Assembly (NCBI RefSeq): GCF_018100925.1
Contig: NZ_JAGJEH010000004.1
Span: 434,001 to 498,000, forward strand
Reading direction: 5' to 3'
Source: Pseudoalteromonas luteoviolacea
GTDB lineage: Bacteria > Pseudomonadota > Gammaproteobacteria > Enterobacterales > Alteromonadaceae
Length of the DNA: 64,000 nucleotides
The notes under the pieces were generated by a model. The model saw only the letters and a program-made list of their open reading frames with translations. It made no database searches and was not told the origin of the DNA. Shown piece by piece: positions 8,939 to 18,028 of this stretch. Position 1 is the first letter of the stretch. The number at the start of each line of letters is the position of its first letter. The position numbers and the translations under genes were made by a program.

Positions 8939-9917
8939 ATTTGAGTGGCCTATTGCATTTTTACTGCTGCCACTACCTTGGCTCATCGCCAAATTAAAAC
9001 CCGTTCCGGCTAGAACCCAACAGAAAATCCGTATGCCCAGTTATGCAAGTCTGGGTGGATTGGGCACGCAAGAGCAATCATTTTCTCGTAAAAAAAACTG
9101 GCTTGAAATGCTCATCTGGCTGTTACTAGTTACAGCATTGAGTAATCCCACTTGGTTAGACGACCCTATTACGTTGCCAAGCGAAGGCAGAGACATAATG
9201 CTCGCAGTTGACCTTTCTCACTCAATGGCTGAAGAGGATATGGAGTACAACGGTCGTTACATAGACCGTTTATCAGTTGTAAAAGCTGTACTGGGTGATT
9301 TCATAGAGCAGCGACAAGGTGACAGACTTGGCCTTATCTTATTTGCTGACACCGCATTTTTACAAACCCCCTTGACCAAAGACATCAATACAGTAAGTCA
9401 AATGTTGCAAGAGTCTCAGATTGGCTTAGTCGGCAGAGCAACCGCCATTGGTGATGCTCTGGGCCTTGCAGTAAAAAGATTCAACCAAAAAGAAGAAAGC
9501 AATCGCATTTTAATTTTGCTCACTGATGGTCAAAATACCGCTGGAAACTTACAACCTGAAGAAGCACTCATTTTAGCGCGTGAAGAAGGTATTAAGGTTT
9601 ACACCATTGGCGTTGGGTCAGATGGCCGCAGAAACATGGGATTCTTTTCTTTGGGTAGCATGTCAGGAGCGAGTATCGATGAGCAAACACTCACCCATAT
9701 TGCCGATGAAACTGGTGGTCGCTACTTTAGAGCTAAAGATGTGCAAGGTTTACAACAAATCTATTCTGAGCTTGATAACTTAGAGCCTATTTCTGCTGAA
9801 GACGAAACTTTTCGACCCAAGCTTGCACTATTTTATTTGCCTTTGTTGGCTGCATTAGCAATATGGGCCATCGCCTTACTGATTCGTTTTGCAAAACAGT
9901 GGAGACGAGGTAATTAA
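8931..9917 (+). CDS. batA: VWA domain membrane protein, BatA-like
   Basis: A 328-aa inner-membrane protein. Hydrophobic segments near 6-20 and 58-74 and a C-terminal helix (about 298-322) frame a periplasm-facing VWA domain. The metal-ion-dependent adhesion site is intact: Asp94-Ser96-Ser98 (VDLSHSM), a Thr in RATAIGD and Asp in LLTDGQNT. The start is fixed by AAGGAG 7 nt upstream and overlaps the preceding stop. It is presumed to bind BatB/BatD and to be a MoxR client. Confidence 0.88.
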   Translation: MFEFEWPIAFLLLPLPWLIAKLKPVPARTQQKIRMPSYASLGGLGTQEQSFSRKKNWLEMLIWLLLVTALSNPTWLDDPITLPSEGRDIMLAVDLSHSMAEEDMEYNGRYIDRLSVVKAVLGDFIEQRQGDRLGLILFADTAFLQTPLTKDINTVSQMLQESQIGLVGRATAIGDALGLAVKRFNQKEESNRILILLTDGQNTAGNLQPEEALILAREEGIKVYTIGVGSDGRRNMGFFSLGSMSGASIDEQTLTHIADETGGRYFRAKDVQGLQQIYSELDNLEPISAEDETFRPKLALFYLPLLAALAIWAIALLIRFAKQWRRGN

Positions 9918-9918
9918 T

Positions 9919-11805
9919 ATGACCGAATTTCAATTTATTCGACCTGAACTTCTTTGGCTACTACTCCCATGGTTAGCAATAAGCCTAATGCAGTGGTATA
10001 AAAGAGCAAGCAGCACGCAGTCTCAAATTATTGCCCCTCACCTCGCCAAAGTAGTACTTACCGAAGGTGAACAGGCTAAATCAAGTCACTCTTCATGGTT
10101 AACCAGTTTAATCCTTCTGCTGGGCATACTTGCTGCAGCGGGACCTAGCATCGAAAAGCAAAGCGTCCCTGTGTTTACCACAAAACAAGCTCGAGTTTTA
10201 GTGATGGATATGTCTTATTCCATGTACTCAACTGACATTGCACCCAACAGGCTTACTCAGGCCCGTTTTAAAACGCTGGATATGTTAAAGCAGTTTAACG
10301 AGGGGGATACCGCATTAGTGGCCTATGCACAAGATGCTTTTATTGTGTCGCCATTAACCAGTGATGTTAATACTTTGGAAAATCTAGTACCAAGTATTAG
10401 TCCTGCCATTATGCCAGGAAAGGGGGCTAATGTTCTGGCAGGTATAGATCAAGCTAAAAATCTACTTGAGCAAGCCGGATACCCGTCAGGTGAAATCGTT
10501 CTAATAACGGACGAAGTAGAATTGGAGGATGCCCAGGATATCCATAACATGTTAAGTGGAACAGGATATACACTCCATGTTTACGGTGTTGGCACAGCGC
10601 AAGGCGCTCCAATCAGCGTGCCTGAAGGTGGCTTTCTGAAAGACAGATATGGGCAAATCGTTGTGCCTAAACTATACGTGGACAGGCTTCGCTCGCTAGC
10701 ACAACGCTTGGGTGGTAAATATGCTACCTACTCACCAGATAACACGGACATTGAAACTTTTGCTTCCAACAATGCTCAAGATATTGAAACTCCTAAAGAG
10801 CCTAATGAAACACTATGGCGTGTCGATGCTGGTAAGTACCTTTTATTTATCATCGTGCCTTTGGCATTAGTCGCTTTCAGAAATAACGCGATTGCTTTGA
10901 GTATATGTGCTTTAGCTTTCCTGCCCAGTCAGCCAACTTATGCAGCAGATTGGCAATCTTGGTTTAAAAATACCGACCAAAAAGCGCTTTCAGCCTATCA
11001 AGCAGAAGACTTCGAGCAGGCAAGCAGCGCTCAAAATTCAACACTCAGAGGCGCTGCACTTTACAAGCAAGGTCAGTATGAGCAAGCTGCACAGGCACTA
11101 CAACATGCCAATACCGCCATCGGCCAATATAATTTAGGTAATGCATTGGCCCACCTAGGAAAGTTAGATGAAGCAGTTGAAGCTTATGAGCAAGCGCTAA
11201 ATTTGGACCCCAACTTAAATCAAGCGCAAGAAAATAAAGAACTGCTTGAGCAGATCAAAGAGCAACAATCGCAGCAAAATCAAGATCAAAGTAACCAAGA
11301 CCAAAACCAGCAGTCCTCCGAGCAACAGCAAGACAATCAGCAAGGTGAAGGACAGGAACAGCAGCAATCAGATCAGCAAGATGGTCAAAATAGTGAATCT
11401 CAAGACGGCCAAGAAAATAAGTCCGAACAAGAGCAAAATGAGCAATCAGAACAAGCAAATAGCAGTGAACAGTCTGAGCAACAAAATCAAAATAACCCAG
11501 AATTAGCTGACAAACAGTCAGGTAAAGAAGAGGAACAATCACAAGAGCAAGCTGAGCAAAAATCTGCGCAACAACAAGCTCAATCTCAGCAAGCTGAGCC
11601 GCAAGAAGGTGAACAAACTCAAAGTATGACACCTTCACAAATGAGAGAGCTCACCCCTGAAGAAAAGGAAAAGGCGCAACAGCTGGACCAGCTCCTGCGC
11701 AGAGTACCTGATGATCCGGCTATTTTGCTAAAGAACAAAATGCTTTTAGAATCACGACAAAGACAACAACAGAGACAACCAGTAGGAGCTGAAAAATCAT
11801 GGTAA
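9919..11805 (+). CDS. batB: VWA-TPR fusion membrane protein, BatB/BatC-like, with long Q/E/S/N-rich tail
   Basis: I place the start at ATG 9919, with GAGACGAGG just upstream; an in-frame TTG at 9889 lies inside the previous gene and lacks support. Residues 1-75 hold two membrane helices. The VWA domain has the metal site Asp97-Ser99-Ser101 (VMDMSYSM). A further membrane segment lies near 308-345, then TPR repeats (YNLGNALAHLGKLDEAVEAYEQAL). After that come about 150 residues very rich in Gln, Glu, Ser and Asn, predicted disordered. Many species encode BatB and BatC separately; here they are joined in 628 aa. It overlaps batD by 7 bp. Confidence 0.87.
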   Translation: MTEFQFIRPELLWLLLPWLAISLMQWYKRASSTQSQIIAPHLAKVVLTEGEQAKSSHSSWLTSLILLLGILAAAGPSIEKQSVPVFTTKQARVLVMDMSYSMYSTDIAPNRLTQARFKTLDMLKQFNEGDTALVAYAQDAFIVSPLTSDVNTLENLVPSISPAIMPGKGANVLAGIDQAKNLLEQAGYPSGEIVLITDEVELEDAQDIHNMLSGTGYTLHVYGVGTAQGAPISVPEGGFLKDRYGQIVVPKLYVDRLRSLAQRLGGKYATYSPDNTDIETFASNNAQDIETPKEPNETLWRVDAGKYLLFIIVPLALVAFRNNAIALSICALAFLPSQPTYAADWQSWFKNTDQKALSAYQAEDFEQASSAQNSTLRGAALYKQGQYEQAAQALQHANTAIGQYNLGNALAHLGKLDEAVEAYEQALNLDPNLNQAQENKELLEQIKEQQSQQNQDQSNQDQNQQSSEQQQDNQQGEGQEQQQSDQQDGQNSESQDGQENKSEQEQNEQSEQANSSEQSEQQNQNNPELADKQSGKEEEQSQEQAEQKSAQQQAQSQQAEPQEGEQTQSMTPSQMRELTPEEKEKAQQLDQLLRRVPDDPAILLKNKMLLESRQRQQQRQPVGAEKSW

Positions 11806-13442
11806 TGCGATTTGCAATCTGTTTTATTATTTTCGCTGTCGCACTGCCCGCTTTGGCCATTGACAGACTGACGGCCAGTGTTGACAAAAACCCCGTGTTG
11901 GTTGGTGAATATTTTACGTTGACAATTGAAGCCAATGGCAAGGTGTCTGGTCAAATGCCTGACACTTCAGCCATTGCACAAAACTTTATCACGGGTCCAG
12001 TTAGCACTAGCTCACGTACACAAATCATCAACGGCAGTATGAGTAGCGCAACCAGCTGGCAGATGCAGGTTATGTCCCGTAGCGCTGGCGAGTTCACGAT
12101 CCCAGCATTTGAAATATCCGGTGCTAAAAGCCAACCAATAAGCTTGCGGGTCGTGGCCAGAGAGACAAATGACAGTCAGCAAAAAGATGTATTTGTCACT
12201 ACCGAACTCAACCCACAATCGCTATATGTACAACAAGCTGCACTCTATACCGTAAAACTATTCATTGGTAAGGATTTACTTGAAGCGCAAATGACCCCAC
12301 CATCAATGGAAGATGGCTCAATCACCGCAATGGGTCAACAAGAAGAAAACTACGAAGTGCTAGATGGTCGCCGTTACCGAGTCATCACCAGAGAATATTT
12401 AATACAACCACAAAAAAGTGGTAGTTATACAATCGAAGGGCCCATTTTTAATGGTCAAGTACGAGAAGGATATCGCAGAATGGCCGTTAGTGCCGTCGGT
12501 GAGTCAATAGACGTGGAAGTAAAACCCATTCCTGATAACTATCGCGGCGCATGGTTGCCTAGCGAATTAGTCAATCTCGCTGAAGAATGGCAACCAGAGG
12601 ATAACCAAGTAGTTGTTGGTTCTCCGATTACTAGAACATTTACATTGACAGCGTTAGGTATCACCAAAGAACAACTGCCTGATATTGAAGTGCCCAGTGT
12701 GGATGGTTTTAGAATTTACCCCGATGAAACAGACCGTAACCAAATGGCACGTGATGGGCGAGTCATTTCGCAAATGGTTGCATCTTATGCCCTACTCCCG
12801 CAAAAACCGGGGACATATACACTACCAGAATTGAAACTACCTTGGTTCAATACAGTAATAAATCGCGTGCAATACGCCACTTTACCAGCGAGAACCATTG
12901 AAGTTATTGCTGATCCCAATCAACCACAACAACCGGTTGTTCATTCACAACCCAGTATGGCCTCCCAGACGCCTGTGCAACAACCCATGACTGAACCCCA
13001 AATTGTGTATCAGGAAGTAGAAAAATCTTGGTTAGACTGGGTACTAATGGCACTAGGCTACCTTTTGTGGATCTTAACACTGGGCTTGTGGTTATTGAAA
13101 AAGCCTGCCAAGTCGTCAGTAACATCGAGCGATTCAGAGGTTACCGCTAATACTGACGCGACATTGATACTTAAACAACTGAGCAAAGTGGCCAAACAAG
13201 GTGACAACAGTCAATTTTATGTATTGCTACGTCAATATGTCGAACTAGCGTTTGACCAGACACTAAAATCATGGTTAGACCAGCAAAGCCCCGAAATTCG
13301 GGAACAAATTGCAAAATTGCAGGCTTGCCTTTATAGTGCAAATAAGCAACAAGTTGATCTCGTGACGCTATACAATCAAGTGTGTAAAATTAAAAAGCGT
13401 TCAAAATCAGATGCTAAGAATAGCTTAGAGAAGTTGTACTAA
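11799..13442 (+). CDS. batD: BatD family protein
   Basis: A 547-aa protein with an N-terminal signal peptide (FAICFIIFAVALPALA) and a large extracytoplasmic beta-rich region of BatD type (DRLTASVDKNPVLVGEYFTL). A single membrane helix lies near 408-432 (WVLMALGYLLWILTLGLWLL), leaving a cytoplasmic helical tail of about 110 residues. ATG 11799 and ATG 11805 are both possible. Last gene of the moxR-bat set; the ECF sigma gene follows after 51 bp with no obvious terminator between, so read-through is possible. Confidence 0.87.
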   Translation: MVMRFAICFIIFAVALPALAIDRLTASVDKNPVLVGEYFTLTIEANGKVSGQMPDTSAIAQNFITGPVSTSSRTQIINGSMSSATSWQMQVMSRSAGEFTIPAFEISGAKSQPISLRVVARETNDSQQKDVFVTTELNPQSLYVQQAALYTVKLFIGKDLLEAQMTPPSMEDGSITAMGQQEENYEVLDGRRYRVITREYLIQPQKSGSYTIEGPIFNGQVREGYRRMAVSAVGESIDVEVKPIPDNYRGAWLPSELVNLAEEWQPEDNQVVVGSPITRTFTLTALGITKEQLPDIEVPSVDGFRIYPDETDRNQMARDGRVISQMVASYALLPQKPGTYTLPELKLPWFNTVINRVQYATLPARTIEVIADPNQPQQPVVHSQPSMASQTPVQQPMTEPQIVYQEVEKSWLDWVLMALGYLLWILTLGLWLLKKPAKSSVTSSDSEVTANTDATLILKQLSKVAKQGDNSQFYVLLRQYVELAFDQTLKSWLDQQSPEIREQIAKLQACLYSANKQQVDLVTLYNQVCKIKKRSKSDAKNSLEKLY

Positions 13443-13493
13443 AAAATATGGCAAAAAATGAAATAATATTGCTAAAGGCAAGGTCTAGTTAGC

Positions 13494-14009
13494 ATGACCC
13501 AAAAACAAAAACGTTACGAATCTTTGGTTCAGGTTTACCATACGGAGTTATACCGCTTTGCTTATTGGTTATGCCAAGATCCAACTATTGCAGAGGATTT
13601 GGTTCAGGAAACATTTTTACGTGCATGGCGCTCATTAGACGCACTGCAAGATGAAAAAGCGGCCAAATCCTGGTTATTAACAATTTTACGACGAGAAAAT
13701 GCACGTCGTTTTGAGAGAAAACAATTTGACTACGCTGATGTCGAGAACGACACATTGGTCGACACCAAAAGCACAGCGTTAGATGATGAAATGGAACAAA
13801 CTGTCGTACAACGGCAAATTAGTCGATTAGCTCCTGAATATAGAGAACCACTCTTACTTCAGGTTGTGATGGGATGCTCGGGAGACGAGATCGCAGACAT
13901 TTTAGAGTTAAACAAAAATACAGTAATGACAAGATTGTATAGAGCGAGAAATCAGCTAAAAGAGGCACTAACTAACGTGAATGAATCAGCAAAGGGGGCA
14001 TCAAACTGA
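13494..14009 (+). CDS. ECF-type RNA polymerase sigma factor
   Basis: A 171-aa two-domain sigma factor. Region 2 is near residues 10-75 (LYRFAYWLCQDPTIAEDLVQ, then ETFLRAWRSL). Region 4 is near 118-163 (EYREPLLLQVVMGCSGDEIA, then NTVMTRLYRARNQLK) with a helix-turn-helix. Regions 1 and 3 are absent, as in ECF factors. The stop overlaps the next start (TGATG), typical of sigma/anti-sigma pairs. The stimulus is unknown; neighbouring bat genes hint at envelope stress. Confidence 0.9.
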   Translation: MTQKQKRYESLVQVYHTELYRFAYWLCQDPTIAEDLVQETFLRAWRSLDALQDEKAAKSWLLTILRRENARRFERKQFDYADVENDTLVDTKSTALDDEMEQTVVQRQISRLAPEYREPLLLQVVMGCSGDEIADILELNKNTVMTRLYRARNQLKEALTNVNESAKGASN

Positions 14010-14734
14010 TGGATGATTTAGAATTTCGCCGTCGCCTGTTCGCCGATCCAAGCGATGAGCAACTTATAGACGAAGCGGAACAAGATCCAGCTAAAAAGCG
14101 TTTACTTGACGAGGCGCAAGATTTCGACGTCTTACTAAGTAATGCGTTAAATGTGCCTGTACCCGATGATTTGCAGGCAAAGCTGCTTAAAAACATTGAA
14201 TCTGAGTCTGAAACTCAGTCATCAGACAATGTTGTACAGCTTTCTTGGTATAAACGCTTTACTGTGCCAATTGCATCTGCTGCATCTGTCGCTTTAGCTG
14301 TAATGGTGTATTTCAGTACTGTTGTGCCAACACCTTTATACGCTGGTGAGCATGCCCTCGAACACGTTTATTATGAAGAAAGCGCTTTAAAGCTGAGTAA
14401 AGAAGTCACTTTGCAAGTGGTTAATGAAAAGCTTGCCATGCTCGGAGGTAAACTTGAATCACTACCTGGTAAAGTGACATATGCAACTTTTTGTAATTTT
14501 AAAGGCCAGCGTAGCTTGCATTTAATCTTTCAATCGGATCATGGTCCAATGACCGTCTTTATTGTTCCTAGTGAAAGCAATGATTACCGTCAAGGTGATA
14601 CACAGTTTAACGATGATCGTTACAGTGGCTCAATCAATAAAGGTGCTAATGCAGACACCATTTTGGTCGCAAAACTGGGCGCTCCTGTCGATAAATATCA
14701 AGTGGAAGTCAACGACTCCTTACGATGGCTATAA
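14009..14734 (+). CDS. DUF3379 membrane protein, probable anti-sigma factor
   Basis: A 241-aa protein with an acidic, helical cytoplasmic N-terminus (DDLEFRRRLFADPSDEQLID), one membrane helix near 89-107 (FTVPIASAASVALAVMVYFS) and a periplasmic C-domain. This matches DUF3379 proteins encoded behind ECF sigma genes in Shewanella and Pseudoalteromonas. Translational coupling to the sigma gene and single-pass topology support an anti-sigma role, which is inferred. A terminator follows at once. Confidence 0.82.
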   Translation: MDDLEFRRRLFADPSDEQLIDEAEQDPAKKRLLDEAQDFDVLLSNALNVPVPDDLQAKLLKNIESESETQSSDNVVQLSWYKRFTVPIASAASVALAVMVYFSTVVPTPLYAGEHALEHVYYEESALKLSKEVTLQVVNEKLAMLGGKLESLPGKVTYATFCNFKGQRSLHLIFQSDHGPMTVFIVPSESNDYRQGDTQFNDDRYSGSINKGANADTILVAKLGAPVDKYQVEVNDSLRWL

Positions 14735-14737
14735 AAC

Positions 14738-14761
14738 AGGGCGTGTAAAGCGCCCTTTTTG
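14738..14761 (+). terminator. Rho-independent terminator after the sigma / anti-sigma genes
   Basis: Stem AGGGCG (14738-14743) with CGCCCT (14751-14756), loop of 7, followed by TTTTT. It starts 4 bp after the DUF3379 stop codon. Confidence 0.88.
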
Positions 14762-14844
14762 TTCCCGAATCAATCCTATTTCAGTTCAATTTCTTGTCTA
14801 ATTTCATTAGAATGACAAACAGTATTTAAACTTAGAGGAAAACC

Positions 14845-15708
14845 ATGAAACAATTTTTTGTTTTATTGACTATCGTTTCGATGTTATTTGCAACGGCTTT
14901 TGACGCAGAGGCTCGTAAGAAGTTTGGCGGCAAGAAAAAAGGCAAAACACATCAGACATCCACTGTACAACAAAAAAAGCAAGTTGATACTAAATCTCTT
15001 GCTGCACAGCAAGGCACTAAAAAGAAATCGAGTAAAAAAGGCATTATGGCTGGTGTTTTAGGTGGCCTGCTAGCAGGTGGCCTGATCGCTGCGATGATGG
15101 GTGATGACTTTGAGGGCTTCCAATTCCTTGAAATGATCCTATTCGCTATCGCAGCATTTGTTCTTTTCAAAGTCATAATGGGCTTTATGCGCAAAAAGCA
15201 ACAGCCACAAATGGCTGGAGCACCTAATTTTGGCCAGCAGCAACAGCAAAATCAAAGCTTCTCGCAACCTCAACAGTTTCAAGCAAACCAGACTGCTGGA
15301 GGATTTGGAGCACAACAAGAAGTACCTTTTAATCTGCCACGCGATTTCGACGTAAACGGCTTCTTACAAGGTGCTCGTTCGCACTACCAAACCATTCAAA
15401 CGGCATGGAACAAGAAAGACTACGCAACAATGGCTGAATACTTGAGCCCAGAGCTTGTCGAAGAATTCCGTCAAGAGCGTGAGCAACAAGGTGATGTTGC
15501 AACGGAAGTTATGTTTGTTGATGCAGAGCTTGCACGTGCAGATGTAAATGCTGACAAGTGGGAAATCAGCGTGATGTTCCGAGGTAAGTACCGTGACTTA
15601 GGTGACATGCAAGAAGAGCCAATTCACGAAGTTTGGCACTTAGAGCGTAAGACGCAAGGCGATGCGCCTTGGCTTATCGTAGGCGTTGAAGACCTAATCG
15701 AAAGCTAA
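14845..15708 (+). CDS. Tim44-like domain protein
   Basis: A 287-aa protein with an N-terminal signal or anchor (FFVLLTIVSMLFATAFDAEA), then a Lys-rich stretch and two hydrophobic segments (GVLGGLLAGGLIAAMMG and MILFAIAAFVLFKVIMGFM). A Gln-rich linker (about 115-155) leads to a C-terminal Tim44-like fold (FLQGARSHYQTIQTAWNKKD, then VEDLIES). Bacterial Tim44-domain proteins are inner-membrane proteins of poorly known role. Start supported by AGAGGAAA 6 nt upstream; its own terminator follows, so it is monocistronic. Confidence 0.85.
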   Translation: MKQFFVLLTIVSMLFATAFDAEARKKFGGKKKGKTHQTSTVQQKKQVDTKSLAAQQGTKKKSSKKGIMAGVLGGLLAGGLIAAMMGDDFEGFQFLEMILFAIAAFVLFKVIMGFMRKKQQPQMAGAPNFGQQQQQNQSFSQPQQFQANQTAGGFGAQQEVPFNLPRDFDVNGFLQGARSHYQTIQTAWNKKDYATMAEYLSPELVEEFRQEREQQGDVATEVMFVDAELARADVNADKWEISVMFRGKYRDLGDMQEEPIHEVWHLERKTQGDAPWLIVGVEDLIES

Positions 15709-15720
15709 TTATAAGCGTTA

Positions 15721-15750
15721 AAAATGGGCTCTAAAGGAGCCCATTTTTTT
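15721..15750 (+). terminator. Rho-independent terminator of the Tim44-like gene
   Basis: Perfect stem AAAATGGGCTC (15721-15731) and GAGCCCATTTT (15737-15747) with 5-nt loop TAAAG, followed by further T residues. Confidence 0.92.
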
Positions 15751-16075
15751 CATCAACCACTCTTTAACGTTCGCTATCTTCTAAACTCTACCTATATAAG
15801 AAATGTACCTTGAAACTTGCCTATTAAAACGTAACCGCTTCTGATACGACTGTTAATGGCCAAAGTTTTATCATCAATAGTTCTTCTCTTTTTTGAATTT
15901 AGCTACCTTCAACGCATGCATGTATCACGCTATTTAATATACAAATAATGCCAGTTTTCAGACTGTACCGCAGCATACTTGTTCAACATGAACTATTGCA
16001 TTTCGGTCAGTATTGGCTATCTTTTTGGAATATGCTTTGAGGCATGCTTTATGTGTCTAACAAAGGAAGGTTCAT
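15751..16075. other. Intergenic region, no gene seen
   Basis: AT-rich spacer, presumably holding the promoter of the next small operon. The only clear signal is the ribosome site AGGAAGG 5 nt before the ATG at 16076. Confidence 0.5.
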
Positions 16076-16372
16076 ATGGCGAATCAAGACGCGGAGCGTA
16101 TCCATAGTGGTGCTATATCACTACTAAGTATAATGGTGGGTATATTCACTTTTTCGCTTGCCAAAGTCACTGAGTTAAATGGCTTAGAAGACGATCAACG
16201 CACCTATTTGTATGTGAATTACTTTCTTGGCTGCTTGGTGATTCTTTGTGGTTTGGCAAGTGGTTGGTCCAAGTTTTATTTACTGAATAAATTGAACCTG
16301 CTCGCTGCATTATATTTTTTCTTACTCGTATGTATCACAGCTTTTCCGCCGCTGGTATGGATCTTTAGATAA
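16076..16372 (+). CDS. Small hypothetical membrane protein (three helices)
   Basis: A 98-aa protein I do not recognise. Hydrophobic segments near 15-31, 46-63 and 74-96 suggest three membrane helices, with a short polar N-terminus. AGGAAGG 5 nt before the ATG is a strong ribosome site. The next gene begins 10 bp later on the same strand, so the three small genes 16076-17088 probably form one operon. Function unknown. Confidence 0.7.
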   Translation: MANQDAERIHSGAISLLSIMVGIFTFSLAKVTELNGLEDDQRTYLYVNYFLGCLVILCGLASGWSKFYLLNKLNLLAALYFFLLVCITAFPPLVWIFR

Positions 16373-16382
16373 CTACAGGGAA

Positions 16383-16763
16383 ATGAATATGCCGTACAGA
16401 CTAACTCAATCTCTCATAGACGATTTAGCGTCACTTTTTATTCATAGAAAAAGCAAAACGTTGAATGCACACTATATTAAGCAAAGCCAAACTCAGGGTT
16501 TGTATCAATTATGGTTTAGAGATCTTCAAAGTGAAATAATCCCTATCTTAGATAGAAACGGAGATCCCGCTACCTACCAATACACTGACGAAGAGATTAT
16601 AGAGGCATTAAATGCGCGCATAATGAATTTTGATTCTAAACTGAAACGCTTGTTTCGTACGACTCAATTACAGCGCATAATTGGTTTTAGCCACTCTGAA
16701 GCCTGTGAGCTATTTGCTCGTAACATTGTCGCTATTAACCCTGTTACCAGTTCGGAGGATTGA
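16383..16763 (+). CDS. Hypothetical soluble protein
   Basis: A 126-aa protein with no signal peptide or membrane helix and no family I recognise. It is mixed helical and moderately basic (FIHRKSKTLNAHYIKQSQTQ). An alternative ATG two codons downstream (16389) is equally possible. It sits 10 bp after the small membrane protein and 4 bp before the lipoprotein gene, indicating co-transcription. Confidence 0.65.
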   Translation: MNMPYRLTQSLIDDLASLFIHRKSKTLNAHYIKQSQTQGLYQLWFRDLQSEIIPILDRNGDPATYQYTDEEIIEALNARIMNFDSKLKRLFRTTQLQRIIGFSHSEACELFARNIVAINPVTSSED

Positions 16764-16767
16764 GAAC

Positions 16768-17088
16768 ATGCGTAGACGAACCTTTTTAATCTCGATCGGA
16801 TCTTTAAGCATAGCGGGGTGTGCTGAAACTATTTTGATTGGCACAGCCTCTTATTACTATCGTGAGCCCCTTGCACAATACTACTGCAACTTACTGGGCT
16901 GCGAAGATGGCGAAGTCAGCGAAAGTGAACTAAGGGTCCATGTAATGGAAAAAACCAAACACGCCGCTGAGCTTGCAGTCCAAAAAGGCATGGAGGTCTC
17001 CGATGAAGATATTTTGGCACAATACGAGCAGGAGATGTTATTGGCAAGGAAAGCACTGCGAAATGTGGGTGTAAAACTGACAGATTGA
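16768..17088 (+). CDS. Small hypothetical lipoprotein
   Basis: I choose ATG 16768 because GGAGG lies 8 nt upstream and the protein then starts with a lipoprotein signal (MRRRTFLISIGSLSIAGC) ending in the lipobox IAGC, Cys at residue 18. A longer in-frame start at 16681 would lie within the preceding gene. The mature part (about 88 aa) is acidic and helical, with a conserved-looking Cys pair (YYCNLLGCEDGE). No family recognised. The twin Arg-Arg near the start is probably ordinary Sec signal charge. Confidence 0.7.
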   Translation: MRRRTFLISIGSLSIAGCAETILIGTASYYYREPLAQYYCNLLGCEDGEVSESELRVHVMEKTKHAAELAVQKGMEVSDEDILAQYEQEMLLARKALRNVGVKLTD

Positions 17089-17185
17089 CTTCTGTGGGAA
17101 TAACCTCTGGTACCCAATTGAATACTGACTTTGAATTGGCTCAACATTTAGAAACCAAAAAGAGTACATTTTATAATACCCTTGA

Positions 17186-18028
17186 TTAACTTATTCCCCT
17201 TCCCTCATCAAGCTTTAGTTCTAGGTCGCATATTGCAGGTAAAGTGGCAAACCCCCACTCAGTTAACCTCTGATATGATTGTATGAATTCGAAAACTTGA
17301 GCGTTTGTCATACCAACTCCTTTGGCTGCAATCAGCTTTTTTTCTTGCTCTAGACGCCACTGAAAGACACGTTCAAATTTCTGACCATTCAAAAAAACCA
17401 ATTTATCGAAGTGCTCGAATAATACCTGATAATCCGCCGCTAGAAAGTTGTTTACTTGTTCTCGATACTGGCCCGAAGGATCGTTCTGCTGTTCAAATAC
17501 ATTGCAAGTACTTTGTACCAAATCTGTTGGTTGCATAGGTAGACCAAGGCACCACCCTTCAATGATAAGCACATCAAGCTTAGGAGGAACCCGTTTCCAA
17601 GTATCAACTGGATAGGGGTTATCTGTCGATTTATCAAACTGAGGTAATATAAAAGGCTCACGCTGTTTGAACTGTGTGACGACTGATATTGCAGCTTGTA
17701 CATCATGAGTGCCAGGTGCACCACGAGTCGCGAAAGGCGCACTAAGGCGTTTTGCAAGGTTTTGACGTTCAGATTTGCTGTAGTAAAAGTCATCAATTGA
17801 CACGGACTCGGCGAGATAACCATGTGCACGTAAGTATGCAACATAGTATGCAGCCAATGTCGACTTGCCACTCCCTTGGCAGCCACTTATGGCTATACAT
17901 TGAGGCTCAACTTGGCCGTTCACTGCACTTTCAAGCCAATCGAGCGCTTTTTCAGTTTGCTTTATATACTGAATGGGGACTTTGTGTGTTTCACAAAACA
18001 GCCTTTGCCACGATGCTAAAGCAGACAT
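17186..18028 (-). CDS. P-loop kinase, D-glycerate 3-kinase-like
   Basis: A 280-aa kinase of the phosphoribulokinase / uridine-kinase fold. Walker A is GCQGSGKST (about 49-57). Other motifs are SIDDFYYSKSERQNLA (acid and phosphate binding), RGAPGTHD and EGWCLGL, a set shared with plant-type D-glycerate 3-kinases and yeast Tda10. Substrate therefore probably glycerate or a similar small hydroxy acid; this is by family resemblance. Its ATG directly abuts the response-regulator stop codon, so it is co-transcribed with the two-component genes upstream, an unusual partner. Confidence 0.78.
   Translation of the reverse strand: MSALASWQRLFCETHKVPIQYIKQTEKALDWLESAVNGQVEPQCIAISGCQGSGKSTLAAYYVAYLRAHGYLAESVSIDDFYYSKSERQNLAKRLSAPFATRGAPGTHDVQAAISVVTQFKQREPFILPQFDKSTDNPYPVDTWKRVPPKLDVLIIEGWCLGLPMQPTDLVQSTCNVFEQQNDPSGQYREQVNNFLAADYQVLFEHFDKLVFLNGQKFERVFQWRLEQEKKLIAAKGVGMTNAQVFEFIQSYQRLTEWGFATLPAICDLELKLDEGRGIS

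Noticed and set aside
9889..9918. TTG upstream start for the batB gene
   Set aside because: It lies inside batA, while ATG 9919 has a strong ribosome site and better homology.
11255..11638. Minus-strand frame over the batB tail
   Set aside because: It mirrors the CAA/GAA-rich low-complexity tail of batB and has no independent support.
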